A stretch of 42,917 nt of DNA from Bacteroidales bacterium (GTDB lineage: Bacteria > Bacteroidota > Bacteroidia > Bacteroidales > Marinilabiliaceae). The translations under genes and the position numbers were made by a program. Positions within the stretch are counted from its first letter, which is position 1. Every line of letters starts with the position of its first letter. This document shows, in pieces, positions 7,839-16,647 of the stretch. Below the pieces are notes generated by a model. That model was not told the origin of the DNA. It saw nothing but the letters and a program-made list of their open reading frames with translations, and did no database searches. The stretch covers positions 1 to 42,917 of the forward strand of contig JAFPZF010000070.1 in assembly GCA_017417385.1 (NCBI GenBank), given 5' to 3'.

Positions 7839-10121
7839 GTGAAAGCGTTACTGACAACAATTATGGCATTTGTAGCAGTATTGGTTACTGCACAGACGAG
7901 AGTCACAGGGATTGTGACAGGGACAGACGGGAAGCCGCTCCCGTTCGTGACGATATCAGAGAAGGGGACGACGAACGGAGCAGTCTCAGAGCCGGACGGG
8001 AGTTTCACAGTCAAGGTGAAGAAGATGCCTGCGACACTAGTATTCAACTGCCTCGGATACGTGAGCGTAGAGAAGGTTGTCGCGTCGGGGAGCGAGAGCG
8101 TGAGCGTCACGCTAGAGCAGGCGACGGAGGAGATAGCGGAGGTCAAGGTGACGGGGAGAGGACGCAGCAGGACAGACAACGTCATAATAGGCGTCGAGAA
8201 CATCCAGATGTCAGAGATGGCAAAAGTCCCGGCGCTTATGGGCGAGAGGGACGTCATCAAATCCATCCAGCTACTGCCAGGCATCAAGAGCGAGGGAGAC
8301 GGCTCGTGCGGATTCCAGGTGAGAGGTGGGACGGCGGCACAGAACGCCATATACATCGATAATGCGACCATATACAATGCGGGGCACTTGATGGGAGTGT
8401 TCTCGACATTCAACGACGAGGCGTTGACGCAGGCGTCGCTGTACAAGGGTGCGATACCGGCACAGTTTGGCGACGCGTCGTCGTCAGTCTTCGACATCAA
8501 GACAAGATCTGGCGACATGGAGTGTTATGGGGGCAACCTGTCGATAGGGCTACTATCGTCGAAGTTCTCGTTTGACGGGCCGATAGTAAAAGACAAGGCG
8601 TCGTTCTTCGTAGCGGCGAGGCGGACATACTTCGAGATATTCCTAAAGCCGACGAAGAAGTACAAAGACAAAGTCTTGAACTTCTATGACGTAAACTCGA
8701 AGATAACGCTGAGGCCGTGGAAGAACGGGGAGCTGAACGTCATGTTCTTCAGAGGGAGGGACAACATGGAGATGGACAACCACATAGCAGAGATACACTG
8801 GGGGAACATGGCGGGAGCCGTCGACTACAGGCACAGTTTCGGAAACATGGTGAATGCGAAGACCTCGTTCGTCATGAGCAAATATGACTTCGAGGAGTCG
8901 ATGAACGTCCTGCAGATAAAGGAGAGCTTCGACGGGTACCTCAAGCACAGAGTCATCAGGGAGGACATAACCATCGCGCCGAGCGACAAGCAGAGGATAG
9001 ACATCGGCGGGCAGATAGACCACATAGACATCAAGACCGGCGAGCTCGAATCCAGCAACGGGCTGGTAGAAAAAGAGATACGAGAGGGAAACGAGATCTC
9101 GTTCTGGATAGGGGACGACATAAAGACCGAGTGGGGGCTGGAAGTCATGGCGGGCGTCAGAGGCGTCGTCTATAACGCACTAGGCGGGAACCCATATTAC
9201 AGACTGAACGAGGAGAGACTGATAGAAGATACACTCAGATATAAGAAAGGCGAAGTCGTCAAGCAATATAGCGGGATAGAGCCGAGGCTGAGCATGAAGT
9301 ATCAGATATGCGACCATCAGAGCGTCAAGGCAGGATATTGCAGGACGTCGCAGCACGTCCAGAACATACTGAACGACGGGATGTCGTCGCCGATAGGGCG
9401 GTCGGTTCTCTCGAGCAACAACATAAAGCCCCAGACGGCAGACCAGGTGAGCGTCGGGTACGTCCAGGAGACAGACAACAAGACGTATGAGTTCTCGATA
9501 GAGGCGTATTACAAGAAGATAGACAACGTCTATGACTACAAGGACGGGAAGAACCTCGTCTCGGCGATAGAGATGGAGAGCCTGCTGCTGAACGGCAAGG
9601 GGAGGGCGTATGGAGTCGAGCTATACATGAAGAAGAACATAGGCGACCTGACCGGATGGCTCTCGTACACGCTGTCGTGGTCGGAGAACAAAGTCGACGG
9701 CATCAACGGAAACAAGTGGTACACAGCGTCGAACGACAGGCGGCATGACGTCTCGATAGTCGGGATGTACAAGCTCAGCGACAAGTGGGACCTCTCGGCG
9801 ACGTGGGTATACACATCAGGGCAGGCGTTGACGGCGCCGAGTGCGAAGTATGACATCGACGAGTGGACACACTACTACTATGCAGAGAGGAACGGATATA
9901 GGGCGCCAGCATATCACAGGCTGGACGTCGGAGTCAACAACACCAAGGAGCGGAAGTATTACACGAGGATATGGTCGTTCGGAATATACAACCTGTACAA
10001 CCATTACAATCCTTACGTGATAGCATTCGAGAATGACGACACGAAGGCGACGGGGACCAAGACAGAGCAGGTGTCTCTCTTCGGGATAATACCGTCGATA
10101 ACATTCACAATGAAATTCTAA
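7839..10121 (+). CDS. TonB-dependent outer-membrane receptor with carboxypeptidase-D-like N-terminal domain
   Basis: 760 aa, apparently starting at GTG (7839), which gives a full signal peptide MKALLTTIMAFVAVLVTAQ; the next ATG (7863) would lose its basic part. Residues about 20-95 are a CarboxypepD_reg-like beta-sandwich (VTGIVTGTDGKPLPFVTI). The plug follows, with IQLLPGIKSEGDG and GFQVRGGTAAQNAIYIDNATIYN. The rest is a 22-strand barrel ending in aromatic F (SITFTMKF). It imports an unknown ligand with energy from TonB-ExbBD. At 760 aa it is shorter than SusC-type glycan receptors. AraC regulator, receptor and DUF4249 lipoprotein in this order is a common Bacteroidetes arrangement; the ligand may be a metal chelate or peptide. 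Confidence 0.88.
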   Translation: MKALLTTIMAFVAVLVTAQTRVTGIVTGTDGKPLPFVTISEKGTTNGAVSEPDGSFTVKVKKMPATLVFNCLGYVSVEKVVASGSESVSVTLEQATEEIAEVKVTGRGRSRTDNVIIGVENIQMSEMAKVPALMGERDVIKSIQLLPGIKSEGDGSCGFQVRGGTAAQNAIYIDNATIYNAGHLMGVFSTFNDEALTQASLYKGAIPAQFGDASSSVFDIKTRSGDMECYGGNLSIGLLSSKFSFDGPIVKDKASFFVAARRTYFEIFLKPTKKYKDKVLNFYDVNSKITLRPWKNGELNVMFFRGRDNMEMDNHIAEIHWGNMAGAVDYRHSFGNMVNAKTSFVMSKYDFEESMNVLQIKESFDGYLKHRVIREDITIAPSDKQRIDIGGQIDHIDIKTGELESSNGLVEKEIREGNEISFWIGDDIKTEWGLEVMAGVRGVVYNALGGNPYYRLNEERLIEDTLRYKKGEVVKQYSGIEPRLSMKYQICDHQSVKAGYCRTSQHVQNILNDGMSSPIGRSVLSSNNIKPQTADQVSVGYVQETDNKTYEFSIEAYYKKIDNVYDYKDGKNLVSAIEMESLLLNGKGRAYGVELYMKKNIGDLTGWLSYTLSWSENKVDGINGNKWYTASNDRRHDVSIVGMYKLSDKWDLSATWVYTSGQALTAPSAKYDIDEWTHYYYAERNGYRAPAYHRLDVGVNNTKERKYYTRIWSFGIYNLYNHYNPYVIAFENDDTKATGTKTEQVSLFGIIPSITFTMKF

Positions 10122-10140
10122 GTCGATAACAGAAGAGGAA

Positions 10141-10935
10141 ATGGGAAGGATAGCATATATAGCAGCGATGATAGCAGTTCTCTGCAGCTGCACGAAGGAG
10201 ATAGACATCGACTATCATGAGATAGATGCGATACCGGTGATAGAGGGACACCTGTCGATGGACAGTGCGACAGTCAAGATCACGACGACGAGGAACATGG
10301 ACGACTCCGTCAAGACGGCGGGGAAGAGAGTCGATGACGTCAGGATAGTAGGTCCGGACGGGAGAGCGACGCTGCTCGACTACTGCAGTGACGGGACATA
10401 CAGGCCAGTCGAGAAGATAACGCCGGCGGAGGGGGAGACGTATCAGCTACAGGTCACGATAGACGGGGTCGTGTACAGCGGTTCGTCGACGCTGATGCCG
10501 AGGATAGAGATCACGGAGCCTCAGTTCCTATGGGTGAACTTCATGGACTGGATGCAGGTGATGGAGTTTGAGACGACGAACGTCCCGATCGGGAGCGAGG
10601 TATATGGATGGGTGAGGATACACAGGAACGGGGAGATATACTTCTCGGACGCCGGGCGATGCAAGGGCGACTCGCCGTTTGACATCGGTCTGTATTACGA
10701 CAGCGACATGGAGAATGACGAGGAGATGATATTATACAACGGTGACAAGCTGAGGCTGGAAGTCAGGACGATAGACGAGAACGTCTATTATTATCTTGCG
10801 GAGTACAACAACACGAAGAAGAATCCGAAGCAGTTCTTCACGCCATCAGTTGACGGCAAGGTGTGCCTAGGGTTCTTTGCAGTATATGACAGAGTAGTGA
10901 TAGACATGGTATATGAGAAGACCGCACACGAGTAG
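10141..10935 (+). CDS. DUF4249-family lipoprotein
   Basis: 264 aa. The N-terminus MGRIAYIAAMIAVLCSC is a lipoprotein signal with Cys at 16 and 18. The mature part begins KEIDIDYHEIDAIPVIEGHL, the typical DUF4249 opening, with beta-rich sequence such as VRIVGPDGR and YQLQVTIDG. DUF4249 proteins are encoded directly after short TonB-dependent receptors and are thought to act with them at the cell surface. The start is 19 bp after the receptor stop, so the two are co-transcribed. Confidence 0.82.
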   Translation: MGRIAYIAAMIAVLCSCTKEIDIDYHEIDAIPVIEGHLSMDSATVKITTTRNMDDSVKTAGKRVDDVRIVGPDGRATLLDYCSDGTYRPVEKITPAEGETYQLQVTIDGVVYSGSSTLMPRIEITEPQFLWVNFMDWMQVMEFETTNVPIGSEVYGWVRIHRNGEIYFSDAGRCKGDSPFDIGLYYDSDMENDEEMILYNGDKLRLEVRTIDENVYYYLAEYNNTKKNPKQFFTPSVDGKVCLGFFAVYDRVVIDMVYEKTAHE

Positions 10936-10940
10936 ATAGG

Positions 10941-11063
10941 AGGGCTCCTATAAATTGCTTATTTCTGCGTTGCACTTCGGACTTTGAAATCCTCATGTAG
11001 CTACAGTACACTCCGGTATTCAAAGCCTTGTGCGCCTTGAAAAACCTAATTTATAAAAGCCCT
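10941..11063. repeat. MITE/REP-like imperfect palindromic element
   Basis: The 123-bp element begins AGGGCTCCTATAAATT and ends AATTTATAAAAGCCCT, terminal inverted repeats with few mismatches. Inside, GGACTTTGAA pairs with TTCAAAGCC. A diverged relative with the same ends lies at 30068-30205. The core (TTGCTTATTTCTGCGTTGC) is familiar from intergenic repeats of Prevotella and Bacteroides. Confidence 0.7.
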
Positions 11064-11098
11064 CACAATTATTAGGTTTGTTTGTAGGGTTAGTGATG

Positions 11099-11130
11099 CC
11101 CAGCGTCGTGGTGACGCTGGGTGTTTTTTT
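11099..11130 (+). terminator. Intrinsic terminator of the receptor operon
   Basis: CCCAGCGTC (11099-11107) pairs with GACGCTGGG (11113-11121) around a 5-nt loop and is followed by GTG and seven T. Confidence 0.85.
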
Positions 11131-11246
11131 GCTATAATGAGAGGGGAAAAGAGTATAGCAGGGCTAATACATGGCTAACCTAAGAGGGAGAGAAGAAACA
11201 AATGATCATTCTATACGTAACACACTGAACACTCAATGACAAAAAA
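11131..11246. other. Spacer before the CoiA-like gene
   Basis: No gene. Carries the second copy of the CTAATACA (11164-11171) TGGCTAACC motif. No TAnnTTTG box is visible upstream of the CoiA-like gene. Confidence 0.4.
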
Positions 11247-12272
11247 ATGATACAATACCTATTTGCTAAAGATGATAATGATAATCTAGTTTGCATTAAT
11301 GATGTAAGAAAAGAACAAACGAAACCTCATCATTATTGCATCGAATGTGGTGCGGAAATGACTGCAGTTCAAGGCACCCAAAAACAATGGCACTTCCGTC
11401 ATAAAGGCGCACATTGCAGTAGAGAAAGCTATTTACACAAGTTAGGGAAAATGGTCGTAGTAAAGCGATTCAAAGAATGTGACAAGTTAGTTATAAGATA
11501 TAAAGCCACACGTACTTGTGAACATTCAGAGGAATGCTTGTTTCGTCGTAAACTAAACTGTTGTCCTGAAACCCCTGTAGACGTCGACTATGATTTGAAA
11601 CAATACTACACTTCATGTCAAGAGGAGGGTTGTTTCGGCAAAAATAATTGGCGAGCTGACGTTCTGCTTTCGAACGAAAGCTACAAATTAGCGATAGAAA
11701 TTGACTTTACTAACAAATGTACTAAAGAAAAAGTCGATAGTGGATTTAAAATCATTGAAATAGCAGTCAATAGCGAATATGATTTGGTCAATTTATATAA
11801 GAGAAGCATATGGGAGAAGGGGAAAGGAATGACATTCTATAATTTCAAAGAAAAATGTAAGCAAGAGCCACAACAATTAATAAAACTCACCTTCAACCAA
11901 AGCGAAGATGGTTACATCATTTGGGAGTTCACTCATGTCAAGTGTAACAGTTTTGAGCAGAATAAGAATTGCTTATTAGAAATTGTTGCTCTTATTGAGA
12001 ACGCAGAAGACAGATTGCGATCAGAACTACTAAGATATGCTTGGAGTATCGGGATAAGACGAGGTGTTTTACCAAACAATTGCAAATTATGTTCTAATCG
12101 TTGCCGGTATGTAGTCAAATTAAATGGGATTGAATACGAACCTAGAAGTCTTAATTGTCGGTCTTGTATTGAAATAGGGAAACAATGTAAGGGTTTCTGG
12201 TTGAATACAAGAGAATATTTTGAAATTGAAAGAAAACCACATTGGATATATGTCAATAGTCGTGAAGACTAA
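11247..12272 (+). CDS. CoiA-like nuclease/zinc-ribbon protein
   Basis: 341 aa. The N-terminus has the CoiA layout: AKDDNDNLVCI, then a zinc pair in HYCIECGAEM, WHFRHKG, and ESYLHKLGK. A PD-(D/E)XK-like core follows at about 146-172 with WRADVLL and LAIEIDFTN. The C-terminus is rich in cysteines (CKLCSNRC, then CRSC, C near 312), suggesting a second metal site. CoiA-family proteins take part in DNA uptake and recombination, but in Bacteroidetes similar proteins sit in mobile islands with unclear roles. Unlike its neighbours the gene is AT-rich and lacks the strand-wide purine excess, suggesting recent acquisition. It converges with the metallophosphoesterase gene. Confidence 0.65.
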   Translation: MIQYLFAKDDNDNLVCINDVRKEQTKPHHYCIECGAEMTAVQGTQKQWHFRHKGAHCSRESYLHKLGKMVVVKRFKECDKLVIRYKATRTCEHSEECLFRRKLNCCPETPVDVDYDLKQYYTSCQEEGCFGKNNWRADVLLSNESYKLAIEIDFTNKCTKEKVDSGFKIIEIAVNSEYDLVNLYKRSIWEKGKGMTFYNFKEKCKQEPQQLIKLTFNQSEDGYIIWEFTHVKCNSFEQNKNCLLEIVALIENAEDRLRSELLRYAWSIGIRRGVLPNNCKLCSNRCRYVVKLNGIEYEPRSLNCRSCIEIGKQCKGFWLNTREYFEIERKPHWIYVNSRED

Positions 12273-12325
12273 AGGTACATGAAACGAAATAACTTATGCG
12301 CTGTTGAAAGAAGTAACAGAAGTAG

Positions 12326-13123
12326 TTATGGCAGAGATAAGGATTCGATTTTGCCGCTGGAGTTGATAATGAAAGGGCGGCGGCAGTCGAGGTCGGCGTA
12401 GTGCTTCTTGATGACAGGTCTCTTCCTCTGCTGGGAGTGGCCGAAGACCTGATAGACGTGAGGGGGGAAGGAAGGTCTCCGTTTATGCTCGACGAGGTCA
12501 GCCCAGAGGCAGGAGCCAGCATCGGCCTTGCCACCACGACGCGGTGTCACCTCCATCAGGGCGTCGTCGATAAAAGAGCCAAGAGTAATCATATCCGCCA
12601 TCTTAGCGTTGAGGGCGTTGCAGATAGAAGGGGCGTCGGCGGGAACTGAAGGGAAGAACTTGCGCCACCAGGGCTCCAGAACGCCGGCGTGAGTAAAGAG
12701 AAAAGACTTGCCAGCGACGACAGAATGCGTGGCGAGGGAGAAGAGCTGCAAGTTGTCGACAAGCAAAACGTGAATCAGCTCAGCGTTGACAGTATCCTTC
12801 CTACTGAAGCGGTAGGCAGTGTCGAGATAGTGAATCTCGTGGTTGCCGAGGAGGAGAGTCACCCTCTCCATGTTAGCACGCTTGAAGTCGAGAATCTCCT
12901 TGAAATTAGCGAGCGCCTCGCTGGGCGAGATACCCTCGCGGGAATAGGGGTCCAGATAGTCGCCCAAGAAAATGACAGGGATGTCGGGGTGGGCGGCAGT
13001 AGCAGACTTCCAGAAAGGGCGGCCATGAACATCGGGGATGACAAGGATCTGCGCTGGGGCGTAGGTTGAAAGGCCCGTAAACGTAAAGAAGGCGCACAGA
13101 GCACGAAGGAGATACCTCTTCAT
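12326..13123 (-). CDS. Exported calcineurin-like metallophosphoesterase
   Basis: 265 aa from the ATG at 13123, which gives the signal peptide MKRYLLRALCAFFTF...YAPAQ; an earlier in-frame ATG at 13174 would put 17 residues before it. All metallophosphoesterase motifs are present: ILVIPDVHGR (DxH), FLGDYLD (GDxxD), LLGNHEIHY (GNHE), FTHAGV and VFGHSQQ (GHxx). The enzyme probably uses two metal ions to hydrolyse a phosphoester in the periplasm; substrate unknown. Last gene of the SWIM-MoxR-VWA operon, 65 bp after the VWA stop; it may be a passenger rather than a core member. Confidence 0.8.
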   Translation of the reverse strand: MKRYLLRALCAFFTFTGLSTYAPAQILVIPDVHGRPFWKSATAAHPDIPVIFLGDYLDPYSREGISPSEALANFKEILDFKRANMERVTLLLGNHEIHYLDTAYRFSRKDTVNAELIHVLLVDNLQLFSLATHSVVAGKSFLFTHAGVLEPWWRKFFPSVPADAPSICNALNAKMADMITLGSFIDDALMEVTPRRGGKADAGSCLWADLVEHKRRPSFPPHVYQVFGHSQQRKRPVIKKHYADLDCRRPFIINSSGKIESLSLP

Positions 13124-13188
13124 AAGAGGGAAAAATGAAGCCGAGAGGCGTTGCGACGAGAGATTCATAGCCATATCAAAGAGATTAT

Positions 13189-14295
13189 TTAATTCTGAGA
13201 AATCGGACGATTGGAGAGGGCGGCCGAGAGAAGGTCCGGGAACTTGTCTGGCGAGCAGGAGAAGACCGGGCAGCCGAGGGACGCCATGTAGCGCGCGTTG
13301 GCATGGTCGTAGGAAGGCGTTCCGTTGTCGGAGAGGGCGAGGAGCCCAATAAGATTGACGCCAGAGGCTGCGATATCCGCCATAGACTGCTGCATAGGAC
13401 GGTCGTCGCCACCCTCGTAGAGGTCGGTGACGAGGATGAGGACAGTATCTGAAGGGCGGTGGATAATCGACTGACAGTATTTCAGAGCCTGGTTGATGTC
13501 CGTACCACCGCCGAGCTGGACACCCATAAGAAGTTCGGCAGGGTCCGACAGCTGGTCGGTCAAGTCGACAACAGAAGTGTCGAAGACCACGAAAGAAGTC
13601 GAGACAGAGGGGATAGCCACCATGACAGAGGCGATGACAGCCGAATAGACAAGAGAGGACGCCATAGAGCCACTCTGGTCGACACAGAGAATCACGTCTT
13701 TCAGCTGACGGCGGCGGCGAGAGCGACCGATAGTCACTTCAGGGATGATAGTCTTGTAGTCCGGCTGATAGTTGCGGAGGTTGCGATGAATAGTAGCGTT
13801 CCAATCGACATCGGCGAGACGGGGATTGCGGCGGCGTGCGGAGGAGACGTGGGCGCCAGAGACAGCCTGAGCGATGGGGAGGGAGAGACGCTGGAGAACC
13901 TGGTCGATGACAGCGCGGGCAATATGGCGAACCACCTCCTTGTTCTTGGCGGGGATGGCAGTCCCGAGAGACATGACAGTCGTCAGGAGATTCATATCGG
14001 GGACGACAGAGTCCATAAGTTCTGGGACGGAGAGAAGCTGCTTGATATTCAGTTGCTTGACGACGTCCTTCTGAATAACCTCTGCGACAGACTGGGGGAA
14101 GAGCGACTTAATCTCGCCGAGCCAGTAGCATATCTTAGGGGCGGAGGCTTCGAGCCCGCCCTTAGAGTTGGCGTCGTAGACCGTAGAGAGGGCGGAGTCG
14201 ATACGCTGTTCCTCGGCAGAGAGAGCGACGCCAGTAGCGTCGGCATCGTCGCCACCGAGAATCAGGCGCCAGCGTTTCAAGTCGTTGTCAGTCAT
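13189..14295 (-). CDS. VWA-domain protein of the SWIM/MoxR/DUF5682 module
   Basis: 368 aa from the ATG at 14295; a GTG at 14301 in the same frame would overlap the DUF5682 stop. The N-terminal ~195 residues are helical and precede an Arg-rich stretch (SRRRRQ). The C-terminal von Willebrand A domain has an intact MIDAS: DQSGSM near 210, the GGGTDIN loop (T) and LILVTDLYEGG (D). VWA proteins paired with MoxR ATPases bind metal and act as substrate adaptors or effectors. Position after the MoxR and DUF5682 genes is the conserved order of this module. Confidence 0.83.
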   Translation of the reverse strand: MTDNDLKRWRLILGGDDADATGVALSAEEQRIDSALSTVYDANSKGGLEASAPKICYWLGEIKSLFPQSVAEVIQKDVVKQLNIKQLLSVPELMDSVVPDMNLLTTVMSLGTAIPAKNKEVVRHIARAVIDQVLQRLSLPIAQAVSGAHVSSARRRNPRLADVDWNATIHRNLRNYQPDYKTIIPEVTIGRSRRRRQLKDVILCVDQSGSMASSLVYSAVIASVMVAIPSVSTSFVVFDTSVVDLTDQLSDPAELLMGVQLGGGTDINQALKYCQSIIHRPSDTVLILVTDLYEGGDDRPMQQSMADIAASGVNLIGLLALSDNGTPSYDHANARYMASLGCPVFSCSPDKFPDLLSAALSNRPISQN

Positions 14296-14300
14296 AGCCA

Positions 14301-16640
14301 CTAAGATTGAGAATTATTAGAGGGCGAGGTGCCGAAGAAAAGTTCGATAAGAGGGAGGACAGCGGCTGCCGAGTCGTGGCAGACATTCCACTCCGAGGAG
14401 CCAGCCGAAGAGGAGACACGAGACGACGAGGACAAGGAGGAAGACGACAGCAGCGACTTAGCCTTCTCGCCAATACGTCGACGCTCGGGTGAAGAGAAGC
14501 GATGGAAGGAGCGACGGAGGACAGGGAGGACATAAGTATAATCCTCGTCGGATAGGGAGTGCAACCAAGAGTTGACAGCGTCGAAGAGGTCGTCGTCGAT
14601 AAGGAGAGTCGAGGCGGAGCCATAGAGGAAGCCGTCCAGAAAGAGGGCGAGGTCGAGAGGTGGAGTCCCGACAGAGGAAGCGACGGAGAGACGGCGGGAG
14701 ACCTCGGAAGTATCAATAGAATGATGATTGTAGAGGAGGCGGGAGGAGTAGCCGAGGATAAGGGGATACACCTCGTCGGTAGAAGAGAGGCGCGAGAGGA
14801 GGTCGAGCCATTCGGACGTAATATCCTCATCGTCGAGGATAGAGACAGAGTAGTCGACAGGGGAGAAAAGGTCGAACATAGCATCGACGGAGTCGACCTC
14901 CGGGTTGATACAAGCCTTGACGCCGCCGGCGTTGATACGGGCGAAGAGGACGTCGAGCATACGGCGGACAGAGGAGTAGTCCTGATTGCGGACCGTCCCA
15001 TATCGGACGATGCGGGCGAGGTGGGGGACAGCCTTCATCATATCGACAAAGTCGGAAGAAGTGGCGGCGAGACTGTCAATACACGCCGTCAGAGTATCGA
15101 CCGCAGAGGGGAGGTCGGCAGCCATGACAGACTCCAGAAGGTCGGCGAGAGAAGCAATGTCAGAATCTGAAGCGAGACAGACAGCAGAGACGAAGGAAGT
15201 ACAGGCAGTCTCGAGAGTATTGCCGTAGGCAGCACGTTCGACCATACGGATAGCGATCTCCGGGCTATAGTGGAGAGTCCAGACCTCCTTGAAAGTACCG
15301 GCAGCGTTGGCGATCTCCTCACGAGAAGCGAGATCAAGACCAAAGAGTTGGCAGCGGTTGAAGAATATGCTGCGCTGCAGATGGAGATCCGTACGGAGGT
15401 CGAGCGTCAGTTGCTTATCCTGTTCGGAGAGGGAGATCTTGAGACGCTTCAGCTGTGCGTAGAAGTCGGCGAGGAGGGGGACGTTAGTCATGTCGTCTGG
15501 GACAGAGCCGTAGACAGTGCCTATCGTCAGTTTCTTGCGGACGAGAGAGAGGAGAGTGTCGTCGCCGAAGCCCATGACCGTCGTGACAGCCTCGTCGAAC
15601 TCGGCGAGACCTGGGCGGCTGATGCCACGGAGTGCGGCGAGAGACTTGGCGAGGTTGAGAGCCTCGATGACGTGGGCGACCGAGATGTCGTTGCCATTAT
15701 CACGGAGCACCCGAGCGACGTGGGAGAGCCAAAGAGAGCCGTCGTCGGAGGGGTTGTCCCACTGATGCTGGTAGAAGCCCGGGGAGACGATACCGGCGCC
15801 ATAGCCGCTATACATAGAGAGACGGGAGAAAGCCCATGGCACCCAAGTCATCTCGGTCATCTTGACCTTAGGGAGACCACGGAGGAGGTCGTTATCGTCT
15901 TTCACCTTGACCTTAGCGCGGAGGGCTGGCACGTGCCAAGCGCCACAGACGACCACAATAGTACCATCGGGGCAGTCCTTCTCAGCCTCGCGAAGGCAGC
16001 GCCTCATCCAAGCCTCGCGGATAGCGAACTCGCGGGAGGAAGTCGTCAGGGAGTCAGAAGAGAGACGGAGAGCCGTGACAGCCTCCTCGATAGCGAGGAA
16101 CATATCGAGAGGGTCGTCAGAATGCGTAGCCTCGACACGGGCGTCCCACCATTCGTCGGTGTCTGCCATACCATCGAGACATGCCAAGGAGTCGAAAGAG
16201 TCGCCTATTGCGGTGGGGGCGTCATCTCCCCTACCCTCTTCGGCGTTATCACCACCAGACTCTTCGTTGTCAGACTCCGCCTCGGCTGGTTTATCGTCCT
16301 TATCGTCAGATTCCTCCTTGTGAAGGGCGAGCATGTGAGCGAGGGGGAGGTCGAAGGGGCGTATCTCGACAGAATGCGACTTAGCAAAGAGCATAGTCTG
16401 CCATTCCGGGGAGAACTCGGCGAGCGGGTAGAAGGAAGCATTCTTCGGGTTGGCGGCCTCGAAGCCCATCATAGCCACAGGGGGGACGAGCTCCGGGTTG
16501 TCCACGTGTGGCATAAGGGGGGCAGTCTCTGCTGGCCCTTCGAGGAGGATAAGGTCAGGGTTGAGAGCCTCGAGAGCCTCGACGAGACGTCGGGCAGTGC
16601 CGTAGCCGTGGTGGCGAATACCGAGAAGACAGGTAGGCAT
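14301..16640 (-). CDS. DUF5682 family protein (ChaN/EreA/TraB-like N-terminal fold)
   Basis: 779 aa. The N-terminal ~245 residues carry GIRHHG (7-12), LLEGP (32-36) and CGAWHVPAL (232-240): two GxxH-type motifs and an acidic residue, the pattern of the TIKI/TraB/EreA/ChaN superfamily of metal-dependent hydrolase-like proteins. An acidic low-complexity insert lies between them (about 109-143, rich in D and E). The remainder is a long helical, repeat-like region, ending in a Ser-rich stretch and a short tail. No signal peptide, so cytoplasmic. It starts 7 bp after MoxR and ends just before VWA. The family travels with MoxR, VWA, SWIM and DUF5691 genes; its reaction is unknown. Confidence 0.82.
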   Translation of the reverse strand: MPTCLLGIRHHGYGTARRLVEALEALNPDLILLEGPAETAPLMPHVDNPELVPPVAMMGFEAANPKNASFYPLAEFSPEWQTMLFAKSHSVEIRPFDLPLAHMLALHKEESDDKDDKPAEAESDNEESGGDNAEEGRGDDAPTAIGDSFDSLACLDGMADTDEWWDARVEATHSDDPLDMFLAIEEAVTALRLSSDSLTTSSREFAIREAWMRRCLREAEKDCPDGTIVVVCGAWHVPALRAKVKVKDDNDLLRGLPKVKMTEMTWVPWAFSRLSMYSGYGAGIVSPGFYQHQWDNPSDDGSLWLSHVARVLRDNGNDISVAHVIEALNLAKSLAALRGISRPGLAEFDEAVTTVMGFGDDTLLSLVRKKLTIGTVYGSVPDDMTNVPLLADFYAQLKRLKISLSEQDKQLTLDLRTDLHLQRSIFFNRCQLFGLDLASREEIANAAGTFKEVWTLHYSPEIAIRMVERAAYGNTLETACTSFVSAVCLASDSDIASLADLLESVMAADLPSAVDTLTACIDSLAATSSDFVDMMKAVPHLARIVRYGTVRNQDYSSVRRMLDVLFARINAGGVKACINPEVDSVDAMFDLFSPVDYSVSILDDEDITSEWLDLLSRLSSTDEVYPLILGYSSRLLYNHHSIDTSEVSRRLSVASSVGTPPLDLALFLDGFLYGSASTLLIDDDLFDAVNSWLHSLSDEDYTYVLPVLRRSFHRFSSPERRRIGEKAKSLLSSSSLSSSSRVSSSAGSSEWNVCHDSAAAVLPLIELFFGTSPSNNSQS

Positions 16641-16647
16641 AGAGAAG

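Noticed and set aside
7559-8518. A 320-residue N-terminal extension of the AraC regulator
   Set aside because: The extension crosses the receptor start on the other strand, is low-complexity, and covers the TAACTTTG promoter and the homopurine tract; regulators of this type have about 330 residues.
11073-11130. A separate ~45-nt RNA from TAGGTTTG (11073-11080) to the terminator at 11099-11130
   Set aside because: The box has no -33 partner, the product would be little more than the terminator hairpin, and the terminator is explained by the receptor operon.
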